Shown here one piece after another: positions 54,500 through 61,724 of a DNA stretch of 64,000 nt. Origin of the DNA: Desulforapulum autotrophicum (GTDB taxonomy: Bacteria; Desulfobacterota; Desulfobacteria; Desulfobacterales; Desulfolunaceae); the NCBI GenBank assembly GCA_020723285.1, contig DYJE01000002.1:1-64000 (forward strand). Reading direction: 5' to 3'. Both the position numbers and the translations under genes were made by a program. Position 1 is the stretch's first letter; every line of letters starts with the position of its first letter. Below the pieces are notes generated by a model, which did not search any database, was not told the DNA's origin, and saw only the letters and a program-made list of their open reading frames with translations.

Positions 54500-55344
54500 C
54501 ACAACCGTTTCATCTCGATGAGCAGATAGCGTCCGTCAAGGACAAGGGGTTTCTGTCGTTCAGGACCGGCGAGCTTCCCACCTGGTGTCCGGGTTGCGGA
54601 TACTTTGGAATCACCGACGCCATATACAAGGCCTGTCTGGAACTGGGACTTAAAAACGAAGAAATATGCGCCGTTTCAGGCATCGGATGCGCAGGCCGTT
54701 TTCCTGTGTTCATGAATGTCTATGGTTTTCATACCCTTCATGGGCGTTCGGTGCCTGTGGCCAGCGGTGTGAAACTGGCAAGGGAAGATCTTACGGTGTT
54801 CGCCGTGGCCGGAGACGGGGATGCCCTGGGGATCGGCGGCGGTCACCTGCCCCATGTGGCCCGGCGGAACATCGACATCACCCTGTTTCTTTTCGACAAT
54901 TCCATATACGGGCTGACCAAGGGTCAGAGTTCCGCAACCACTCTGTACGGACAGAAAACAAGCTCCCATCCCAGTGGCAACCCAGATACACCGGTGAACC
55001 CCGTGAAACTCGCCCTGGCTTACGGCGCGTCATTTGTGGCCAGGGGGTTTGCCGGTGATCCGGAGGGCCTTAAACACATTGTCAAGGCGGCTATAGTCCA
55101 TAAGGGGTTCAGTTTTGTACATATCACAAGCCCCTGTGTGACTTTTGACAAGTCCAATTTCACCTGGAACAATCTGAAGGAAAACCACAGCCCCATCGAC
55201 ACCGGTCTTCACGATCCGGGAAATATGGAATCCGCCATGCGCATGGCGGAACACGAACGTTTCAAAATCGGGATTATATTCAAGGATGAAAAAAGGTTGT
55301 CATACCACGACAACCTCAGGCAGATGGCTTTGAAACCGAAGTGA
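54496..55344 (+). CDS. korB: 2-oxoacid:ferredoxin oxidoreductase, beta subunit
   Basis: This 282-residue TPP-binding beta subunit has WCPGCGYFGITDAIYKA, then SGIGCAGRFPVFMNVYGFH, and the TPP motif GDGDALGIGGGHLPHVARRN. Further conserved segments are FDNSIYGLTKGQ, NPVKLALAYGASFVARGFAG and SPCVTF. It carries no C-terminal ferredoxin domain. It completes the enzyme with korA, oxidising a 2-oxoacid with CoA and reducing ferredoxin. A terminator follows at 55366. Confidence 0.92.
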   Translation: MTQPFHLDEQIASVKDKGFLSFRTGELPTWCPGCGYFGITDAIYKACLELGLKNEEICAVSGIGCAGRFPVFMNVYGFHTLHGRSVPVASGVKLAREDLTVFAVAGDGDALGIGGGHLPHVARRNIDITLFLFDNSIYGLTKGQSSATTLYGQKTSSHPSGNPDTPVNPVKLALAYGASFVARGFAGDPEGLKHIVKAAIVHKGFSFVHITSPCVTFDKSNFTWNNLKENHSPIDTGLHDPGNMESAMRMAEHERFKIGIIFKDEKRLSYHDNLRQMALKPK

Positions 55345-55365
55345 GAAGATATAGTATGAGAATCG

Positions 55366-55393
55366 AAAGGCCGGGCTTGAGCCCGGCCTTTTT
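55366..55393. terminator. Terminator after korB, bidirectional
   Basis: A perfect 11-bp stem (AAAGGCCGGGC at 55366-55376, GCCCGGCCTTT at 55381-55391) with loop TTGA ends in five T on the plus strand. It lies between convergent genes and can serve both. Confidence 0.9.
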
Positions 55394-55402
55394 AAAGATG
55401 AT

Positions 55403-56212
55403 TTAATCCGCATAAAACGCCACGGGCTGAACTTCCACCGTGACATTTTTTACCCCCTTCACGGTACTTGCCGTGTTCTTGATTTCCTCCACGAGTTTTT
55501 CCTCCTGGATTTCACGGGCCTTGGTCTGGATATGGACATTTCCGTTAAAAGCGAACACCCCGATGTTGGGGTTGATGTTGAACACCATGGACCGCACTTC
55601 GGACGCAAGGGCCAGATCGTCGATCATTTTCTGCGACTGTGCCGTGGTCTGGAACTGTTCTTTGGCCACGGTGTGACAGATGATGTCTGCCGCATCGCTC
55701 ACTGAAATTTTGCCTATGTGGATGACGAGATCGTAAAGAGACGGATCGGTGGTGTCGATGCCGTAAAGGTTCATGCTCCACTTCTTTCTTTGTTCATCGT
55801 CTTTTTTGAGGATGTTTTTGGCATCGTCGTAAGAGATGTTTTCCCGTTCCATCTCACATTGAATCCGGTCTTCCATGTCGGAAATGATTCTCACCTTTAA
55901 AACATGGGGGATATCCTTGACAAAGAACTGACCGGCAAGTCCATGATACACGATGTTGTCATCCTTCAGGAAATTCAGGAGGGTGGATTGGACAAAGTTG
56001 ATGTACTTGTCCTTGTTATAAACGAATTTGTCCAGGATGGACGGGGCGTCATGTATGGCTCTGATCAGCTTGATCTCCGGGATATGGTATTTGTCGGAGG
56101 TATCAAGAAGAATATCACGTGAAATGCACTTATAGCCCAGTCTTTCGGATACGGTTTCGGCGATTTCTTTCCCACGGCTGTAGGAACCTCTTGAAATGGT
56201 GATGATGGACAT
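55403..56212 (-). CDS. Cytidylate-kinase-like protein fused to a BON-like domain
   Basis: This protein has about 269 residues from the ATG at 56212, which has GGAGG five bases upstream. The N-terminal ~185 residues belong to the cytidylate-kinase-like family: ITISRGSYSRGKEIAETVSE, which has a short Ser/Gly-rich P-loop variant rather than a classic GxxxxGK(S/T), then HGLAGQFFVKDIPHVLKVRI. The C-terminal ~75 residues (ALASEVRSMVFNINPNIGVF, then AFNGNVHIQTKAR and VKGVKNVTVEVQ) have the BON pattern of dp, i/v-nG-v, and a Gly-Val before the last strand. BON domains usually bind membranes or occur in periplasmic proteins, so the fusion is odd. No signal peptide. Confidence 0.75.
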   Translation of the reverse strand: MSIITISRGSYSRGKEIAETVSERLGYKCISRDILLDTSDKYHIPEIKLIRAIHDAPSILDKFVYNKDKYINFVQSTLLNFLKDDNIVYHGLAGQFFVKDIPHVLKVRIISDMEDRIQCEMERENISYDDAKNILKKDDEQRKKWSMNLYGIDTTDPSLYDLVIHIGKISVSDAADIICHTVAKEQFQTTAQSQKMIDDLALASEVRSMVFNINPNIGVFAFNGNVHIQTKAREIQEEKLVEEIKNTASTVKGVKNVTVEVQPVAFYAD

Positions 56213-56581
56213 AAAAGCCTCCTGCTGAATCAGCATATGGATGATTTAAGGTTGTTGAACCGCAGCTGCGAATCCTGTCGAATGATGAACAGGTATCCCA
56301 GTGTGGATGCCGGAGCGGCATGGTGATACAAAAAAGAGAAAATGAAGAAAATGTAATGGTTTCGTGATAAATCCTCGTTTTTTTTGCTCATCCCATGGGC
56401 GGCAAAGCCATCCGGCTGGATTTACGACGAGATCATGACATTTTCCAGAAACAAACCTGATCGTTATTAAACGACCGATTCACGATGATTAAACCTTACA
56501 CCAGGAAAAAGATTCGAGTCAAGCAGGGCGTGTTTTATTCTAAAAAACGATTCGAAAGATAACATTTTTTCTTATCATTCG
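56213..56581. other. Intergenic region between the kinase-BON gene and uspA
   Basis: This 369-bp stretch lies between the start of the kinase-like gene and the uspA stop, so it should contain that gene's promoter. A small dyad ATGCCG, GAG, CGGCAT occurs at 56307-56321. I see no other structure and no clear terminator for the usp operon. Confidence 0.5.
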
Positions 56582-57427
56582 TTACATATTGTGACACACG
56601 AGAACCGGGGATGTCGCGGATCCGATCACCTGTTCAGCAACGCTTCCCATGAGAAGCCGCTTCAGTCCCTTTCTTCCATGGGAGCCCATGACGATGAGAT
56701 CAGCCCCGATTTCCGTGCCGTAATCCGAGATGGCCACATGGGGGTCGCCTTGTTTGACCACCAGTCGTGTTTCGATTCCCTGACTTTTTGCCTGCTCTTC
56801 AATAGATTCAAGCACGGTACGTGCTTTCTGCACAAGTCGGTTGACCACATCCGGGGCCTGGGCCAGAAATTCACTGTTGGCGTACACCACGGAAAGAAGA
56901 GTCAACCGGGCTTTGAAATGCCTGGCGGTGGCAATGGCCCGGTTGACTGCTCTGGCTGTGTTCGGTGAACCGTCGGTTGCAAGGAGCATTTCATGAAGAT
57001 GGTCCGAACCGTGTTCCGGCACAACCAGAACATCTTTGGATGTATAACCGATCACTCGTGCCGTGACCTGACCCATAAGCGCCCGTTCAAGACCGGTAAT
57101 ACCTTTGCGGCCCATGGCGATGAGGTCGCAGTGTTCGCAGTCAGCCACATGGACGATGCGTTCATAAGGTTCGCCCTGATCCAGATTGGTGAGAATCGGT
57201 GTTTTTTCTTCAAGTGCGATGGCCATGGCCTGGGTGAGCAGTTTCTGGCCCAGCCCATGGGTGATCTCTTTGATTTCTTTGACTCCCGTGAGGTCGATGT
57301 CACCGTTGTAATCCGGAACCACCGCAAGGACTTTGATCCATGTGGCGAGTCGGAACGCCTTTTTCAAGGCGTTCCGGCTCGCGGGTGATCCATCGAAAGC
57401 GACAAGGACTTTACGGTAGTTAGTCAT
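56582..57427 (-). CDS. Universal stress protein, two UspA domains
   Basis: This 281-residue protein has two tandem UspA domains. The first starts KVLVAFDGSPASRNALKKAF and has a reduced ATP-motif (MGRKGITGLERALMGQ). The second starts MLLATDGSPNTARAVNRAIA and has the full GSHGRKGLKRLLMGS motif (G-2x-G-9x-G-S/T), so only it clearly fits ATP-binding. It overlaps the TauE gene by 8 bp, implying co-translation. It is the last gene of the sigma-54 operon. Confidence 0.93.
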   Translation of the reverse strand: MTNYRKVLVAFDGSPASRNALKKAFRLATWIKVLAVVPDYNGDIDLTGVKEIKEITHGLGQKLLTQAMAIALEEKTPILTNLDQGEPYERIVHVADCEHCDLIAMGRKGITGLERALMGQVTARVIGYTSKDVLVVPEHGSDHLHEMLLATDGSPNTARAVNRAIATARHFKARLTLLSVVYANSEFLAQAPDVVNRLVQKARTVLESIEEQAKSQGIETRLVVKQGDPHVAISDYGTEIGADLIVMGSHGRKGLKRLLMGSVAEQVIGSATSPVLVCHNM

Positions 57428-58769
57428 GGGCAGTGACCTGTGCTGATATCGGGGTTATGGATTCCTGGCCTGACTGACGCATGCCGCTGATCATGGCTAC
57501 AGTGATGATGATTCCGGCGGAACCCAGAGCGGTCACAAGAGCCCAGAAACTTACCTGGCTTAGGATGTGTTCCAGCTGGGGAGAGATGGGCTGGATCAGA
57601 TTCAGATTCGCGAGGTATGATGGTACCAGAGCGCCTCGGCTGACCGCCACGATGAGCATGGTGGAGGCCATGACCAGTTTGATCATGTAATCTTTTACGT
57701 AGGTGGTTCCAAGGGCACCGAGCTGGACTCCGATAAGTGAACCGCAAAGAATCAGGAGGGTGAGACGTATGTCGATAAGGCCGCTAAGACCCCACTGAAC
57801 CGAACCCCAGGCTCCCATAAAAAAAGCAACGATCAGTTCTGTGGCAGAAGCCACCACAGCGGATGCACCCACGATGTAGATCATACCAGGCACGCCGATA
57901 AATCCGCCCACTGCGATGGTGGCCGCCAGCATGCCGGTGAGGAGGCCCACAGGAATGGTGACCCAGGCTGATATGGTGACGTTGGCCACTTTGAAGTGCA
58001 TCATGGGAGCGAGGTTGATCTGCTGGAGTCGAAGGGCCAGGTTGGAGACTTTGGCTTCGCCTTTGCCTTTGGACAGTTTGTAGGCGTCGTAAAGAACATA
58101 ACCCCCTACAAGTACAAGAACCACCATGAACACGAAACTGACATAGAGGTTGGAGCCGGCATTGCCGAAATGGTTGAGAATGTATTTCTGGATGCGGATT
58201 CCGATCTGGACGCCGATGATGGCTGTGGCCGCCATAACCACGCCCAGCTTGATGTCCGCCTGACCGTATTTATAACGTTTATATGCGCCCACCATGGCTT
58301 TAGGAAATTTATGGCACATGTTGCTTGCAACAGCAACGGCACCGGGTACACCCAGGGACATCATGGCCGGGGTAAGGACAAATGCACCACCTGAACCGAT
58401 AAAACCACTGAGAAGGCCGCCGATGAGGCCGACAATCAGAAGGGTGAGGGCGGTTTTTAACTTCATGTCGAGGAACATCAGGGATACGTCCTTGATGGTT
58501 CCATCGGCTTTTTGCTTGTCAAGGCTGACAAGAACCTTTTTATTAACCATGATGTCTTCCGCGGCCATACCCTGTGGGAGGGTGAGTGTCAGGGTTTCGG
58601 TGGTTCCGTCTTTGACAAAAACCCCGGTGCGTGCTTCCGCGTTGACTTCCGTGAAAACCCCCTTGAGCATGTCCTTAGGGGGGCCGTCGCCGCCTCCCGC
58701 AAAAACGGTCTGGGTCAGGGATAAGGACAGTGCTGCGAGCAATATGAAGAGCCGAATGTTTCGGTACAT
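57420..58769 (-). CDS. TauE/SafE-family anion exporter with N-terminal soluble domain
   Basis: This 449-residue membrane protein has a signal-like N-terminus (RLFILLAALSLSLTQTVFAG) and a ~75-residue soluble, beta-rich domain (about residues 25-105). About eight membrane segments follow with the TauE/SafE signature (LLIVGLIGGLLSGFIGSGGA, then LTPAMMSLGVPG). TauE/SafE proteins export sulfite, sulfoacetate or other organosulfonates. Many lack the extra N-terminal domain. AAAGGAG precedes the ATG. It is third in a four-gene operon with Usp proteins, so the transport function seems tied to stress. Confidence 0.9.
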   Translation of the reverse strand: MYRNIRLFILLAALSLSLTQTVFAGGGDGPPKDMLKGVFTEVNAEARTGVFVKDGTTETLTLTLPQGMAAEDIMVNKKVLVSLDKQKADGTIKDVSLMFLDMKLKTALTLLIVGLIGGLLSGFIGSGGAFVLTPAMMSLGVPGAVAVASNMCHKFPKAMVGAYKRYKYGQADIKLGVVMAATAIIGVQIGIRIQKYILNHFGNAGSNLYVSFVFMVVLVLVGGYVLYDAYKLSKGKGEAKVSNLALRLQQINLAPMMHFKVANVTISAWVTIPVGLLTGMLAATIAVGGFIGVPGMIYIVGASAVVASATELIVAFFMGAWGSVQWGLSGLIDIRLTLLILCGSLIGVQLGALGTTYVKDYMIKLVMASTMLIVAVSRGALVPSYLANLNLIQPISPQLEHILSQVSFWALVTALGSAGIIITVAMISGMRQSGQESITPISAQVTAHD

Positions 58770-58846
58770 GGTTTTCTCCTTTAATGTTTGGCTTTATCTT
58801 TTGATCATGAATTTATTTTCGTTTCTGAGATTCTGCACAAAGAACG

Positions 58847-59218
58847 TTATTTTTTTGCCTCGATGCCAAGGGCGCTCAGCAGGTTGCTTGCGAAAGCTCC
58901 GTGAACAAAGGAAAATAAAAACGCCGTTCCTACGGGAAGAGCCGCGTACAAGCCTCCTTTGGTGAAAATATCCATGATCCTGCCTTCGTTGGTCAGTAGC
59001 AGAGCGTAAAGTGTCAGTGAGAGGGCACCAAAACCGACGGCCGGAATGATAAATGCGCTGGATGTTTTTTTGACCGTGCCTTGACTCATTTTTAAACCTC
59101 CTTTAATGTCTTGTCTGTTCGATGTTTTTTTATTCATGATGCCAAGGGCGGTTTCAAATTCGCCGCACTGTGCATACGTTGCCGCAGAGAAGTACGTTTC
59201 CAGTTTTTCCAGAATCAT
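58847..59218 (-). CDS. Small membrane protein with ATFAE-like N-terminal motif
   Basis: This 123-residue frame begins with ~40 residues, LEKLETYFSAATYAQCGEFE, that align with two segments of the upstream Usp-like protein (A-T-F/Y-x-E/Q-x-G/N-D/E). From residue 44 (MSQGTVKK) it becomes a membrane protein with two hydrophobic segments. An unusually strong GGAGG sits seven bases before this internal ATG (59089), so a separate ~80-residue membrane protein could also be made. Family unknown. It lies 39 bp from the Usp-like gene and 77 bp from the TauE gene. Confidence 0.7.
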   Translation of the reverse strand: MILEKLETYFSAATYAQCGEFETALGIMNKKTSNRQDIKGGLKMSQGTVKKTSSAFIIPAVGFGALSLTLYALLLTNEGRIMDIFTKGGLYAALPVGTAFLFSFVHGAFASNLLSALGIEAKK

Positions 59219-59257
59219 GGTCGCTTCCTCATGTGTTGTTTTAGGGTTAGGCCTGTA

Positions 59258-59935
59258 TCACGCAGGTGCAGGCTGATTGTAGACCACCAGGGGACAGTTC
59301 AACGCGCTGAAAGCCTTGGCCAGGGCCTTCATTTTTTTATTTCCTGACGTTTTTTCACGTTCGCCGGTGTTGGGCCCCACCACGACGCACATGATGTTCG
59401 TCCTTTTGGATACATGGTCGAGAAGTTCTTTCTGAAACGATTCCTGGGCTGTGACGGGCGTGTACTCAATACCCATTTCACCCAGAAGGCTTTGGAGCTG
59501 TCGTGGACTTGCGTAGACTTCGTTGCCGTTCGACATGTTCTTGTGGGATGTACCGCTGTCCACCACATGGAGTATTTCAAGGCCAGCCTCCACGCGCTGG
59601 CAGAGTCGAAGGGCGTATCCGATGGTCTGGAGATCCAGGGTCTGGTGATCTGTTCCCAGAAGGATTTTTTTTCGGGCATTTTTGCCGTGATGGTAAAGCT
59701 TGAATGCAGATACCTGATCACCAGCTTCTGAAAATGCCGTGGCGGCCATGGAGTCTTCAAGGGCTTTGATCATGTTGATCAGACGTGAAAGAGGGGATGA
59801 TTTTGGAGATGCTACAGGTTCTTCCACAGTCTCTTTTATGGAACCAAGAGTTTGTTTTGCACTGTTCATGTCGTTGCATTCTGCGAATGTGATGGCGATC
59901 ATCATTTTATCCAACCAGTTCATGATCTTTTTCAT
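59258..59935 (-). CDS. Usp-like protein with duplicated ATFAE-like motif
   Basis: This protein has about 225 residues from the ATG at 59935, with GAGG eight bases upstream; the frame is open to 60016 but the sigma-54 promoter lies inside that extension. Residues 7-30 (WLDKMMIAITFAECND) and 58-81 (ALEDSMAATAFSEAGD) are related to each other and to the next gene's N-terminus. The C-terminal ~135 residues resemble a UspA fold (KKILLGTDHQTLDLQTIGYA, GLEILHVVDSG, CVVVGPNTGEREK, CPLVVYNQ) without a clear ATP motif. It is the first gene of the sigma-54 operon. Confidence 0.78.
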   Translation of the reverse strand: MKKIMNWLDKMMIAITFAECNDMNSAKQTLGSIKETVEEPVASPKSSPLSRLINMIKALEDSMAATAFSEAGDQVSAFKLYHHGKNARKKILLGTDHQTLDLQTIGYALRLCQRVEAGLEILHVVDSGTSHKNMSNGNEVYASPRQLQSLLGEMGIEYTPVTAQESFQKELLDHVSKRTNIMCVVVGPNTGEREKTSGNKKMKALAKAFSALNCPLVVYNQPAPA

Positions 59936-59985
59936 GGCATTGACCTCGTTGAGAGTTGTTTGTTGTTGTGTTCGATCAATGTAAT

Positions 59986-60001
59986 AGCATTTGACGTGCC
60001 A
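59986..60001 (-). promoter_or_regulatory. Sigma-54 (RpoN) promoter of the usp-tauE operon
   Basis: The minus strand reads TGGCACG, TCAA, ATGCT, against the consensus TGGCACG-N4-TTGC(A/T). Only one base differs, and the invariant GG and GC dinucleotides have the required 10-bp spacing. Transcription would start about 40 bp before the Usp-like ATG at 59935. A gene for an NtrC-type activator lies in the divergent operon. Confidence 0.8.
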
Positions 60002-60069
60002 TGAGGCTGAATGCATATTATTTACAATAAATACAATATGATAAACTGTTCATTGATAAAATAGTGGGT

Positions 60070-60173
60070 GTTGCAGAATGCATCGTTAAAAGTTTTGATA
60101 TTTAAATAAAAACAATTATAACAGGATGATAAAAACTTGTTGCAAAAAATGCATAGGTGTTGCATTGTGCAAC
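60070..60173. promoter_or_regulatory. Three GTTGCA-type dyads, candidate activator sites
   Basis: GTTGCA-GAA-TGCA at 60070-60082, GTTGCA-N5-TGCA at 60139-60153 and the perfect dyad GTTGCA-TTG-TGCAAC at 60159-60173. Lying about 70-185 bp upstream of the sigma-54 promoter, they are positioned like enhancer sites for an NtrC-type activator. Confidence 0.5.
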
Positions 60174-60269
60174 CAGTGAATCGACGTGTGGGGAGAGATA
60201 TCGAGTCCGATGAATACGGGACGACACGTCACATATGTCTGCTGATCGAATTAATATGAAAAAAAAGGT

Positions 60270-61724
60270 ATGGAAATCATGCTTCGGCTGCTCCCTTCGG
60301 ATTTAAGTATCCGTAATAAAATCGTGGTCAGTTTTTCGGCATTTCTGATTATTGTGGCGGTCAGCGCCACGATAACTTACGGCATTCTGTGGAATGTGGA
60401 GAAAAAGGTGGAACAGAGCGGCCTTATCGAGGATCTGTTCAACATGACCCTTGAGCTGAGGCGATTTGAAAAGAATTATTTTCTTTACGAACAGGAGAAG
60501 GACTATATCGAAAATCTGTCCTACGCAGAAAAACTCCAGTCTATTCTGAAAGTAAACAAGAAGGCCTTGTACTCTCTGTCAACCCGTACCGACGTTGAAA
60601 ACGCCATTCAATCCATCGACCGATACCTGGAGTTCATGGGGCATCTGAACCCGATGAAGATTTCCGCAACGGAATGGTACAACCAGCTGGACATCATCAG
60701 AGCCCATGGGAAAGAACTCACCGATTTTGCCGAAAAATCCGTGGTCAATCAGAAGAAAGCCATTCACGCCATGTTGAGGGCCACCCGTCAAGTCTTGATT
60801 TTTTCCATCTGTGCCATGTTCGTTCTTTCCGTGTCTTCGGCCACGTTTATTGCAAGGAGGGTCACCCAGTCCCTGAAAAAATTGAAAGTCTATATGGAAA
60901 AAATCACTCAGGGTGAAATCATCGATATCCCAATTAATGGGGCGGAGCCTGAGATCCGGGCGATTTTCAACGCATTCAACCGCATGACCCACGAATTGAA
61001 AATCAGGCAGCACCAGCTTGTTCAGTCTGAAAAACTCGCGGCGTTCGGAACGCTTCTTGCCGGAATCGCCCATGAACTGAACAATCCTCTGTCCAATATT
61101 TCGACGTCCGCACAGATACTCAGCGAAGAAATGGAAACGGATGATCTTTATTTCAAAAAAAATCTGGTGAGCCAGATCGACGAACAGGCCGACAAGGCGA
61201 GGGACATCGTCAAAACCTTGTTGGAATTCTCACGTTCAAAGGCGTTTGAGAAAACGTCCCTGGATCTTAAAAAACTGGTCATAGACACTATCCGCCTGAT
61301 TCGGGGCGAAGTTCCCACCCAGGTTGAAATCCTTGTGGACATTCCTGAGGGTCTAAGCATCTTCGCGGACAAACAGCGGATTCAACAAGTGTTTCTGAAT
61401 CTCATTAAAAATGCCGTGGACGCCCTTGACGACAAGGGGCATATCTGGATCATGGCTCAGGAAACTGAAATGGAAGCGTCTGGTTACAAAGGCGTGGAAA
61501 TCATGGTTGAAGATGACGGACCCGGTATTGATCCTGAAAATATCAACCATATTTTCGACCCTTTCTTCACCACCAAGGACGTGGGCAAAGGATCGGGCCT
61601 GGGCCTTTTTATCGTGCATGATATCATTGAAGCTCACGGGGGACTCATCCGGGTGAACAGCAACAGAAACCAGGGCACCACATTCACCCTCTGGCTGGTC
61701 AACGAAAAAGGAGAAGACGCATGA
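60270..61724 (+). CDS. Sensor histidine kinase (NtrB-type partner)
   Basis: This 484-residue sensor kinase has two membrane segments (about residues 18-40 and 172-195) around a ~130-residue periplasmic, mostly helical region. A HAMP linker, a HisKA domain with phospho-acceptor His268 (GIAHELNNPLSN) and an ATPase domain follow (N box LIKNAVDALDD, G1 DDGPGIDP, F box FDPFFTTKD, G2 GKGSGLGLF). The first ATG (60270) is very close to AAAGG; ATG 60279 has better spacing. It overlaps the regulator gene by 4 bp. The ligand is unknown. Confidence 0.92.
   Translation: MEIMLRLLPSDLSIRNKIVVSFSAFLIIVAVSATITYGILWNVEKKVEQSGLIEDLFNMTLELRRFEKNYFLYEQEKDYIENLSYAEKLQSILKVNKKALYSLSTRTDVENAIQSIDRYLEFMGHLNPMKISATEWYNQLDIIRAHGKELTDFAEKSVVNQKKAIHAMLRATRQVLIFSICAMFVLSVSSATFIARRVTQSLKKLKVYMEKITQGEIIDIPINGAEPEIRAIFNAFNRMTHELKIRQHQLVQSEKLAAFGTLLAGIAHELNNPLSNISTSAQILSEEMETDDLYFKKNLVSQIDEQADKARDIVKTLLEFSRSKAFEKTSLDLKKLVIDTIRLIRGEVPTQVEILVDIPEGLSIFADKQRIQQVFLNLIKNAVDALDDKGHIWIMAQETEMEASGYKGVEIMVEDDGPGIDPENINHIFDPFFTTKDVGKGSGLGLFIVHDIIEAHGGLIRVNSNRNQGTTFTLWLVNEKGEDA

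Larger units (their letters stand above)
59936..60278. promoter_or_regulatory. Divergent control region of the sigma-54 operon and NtrC-type pair
   Basis: This gene-free region lies between the Usp-like gene (minus) and the sensor-kinase gene (plus). It contains a sigma-54 -24/-12 element (59986-60001) and three GTTGCA-type dyads (60070-60173). It is otherwise A/T-rich. Confidence 0.6.
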
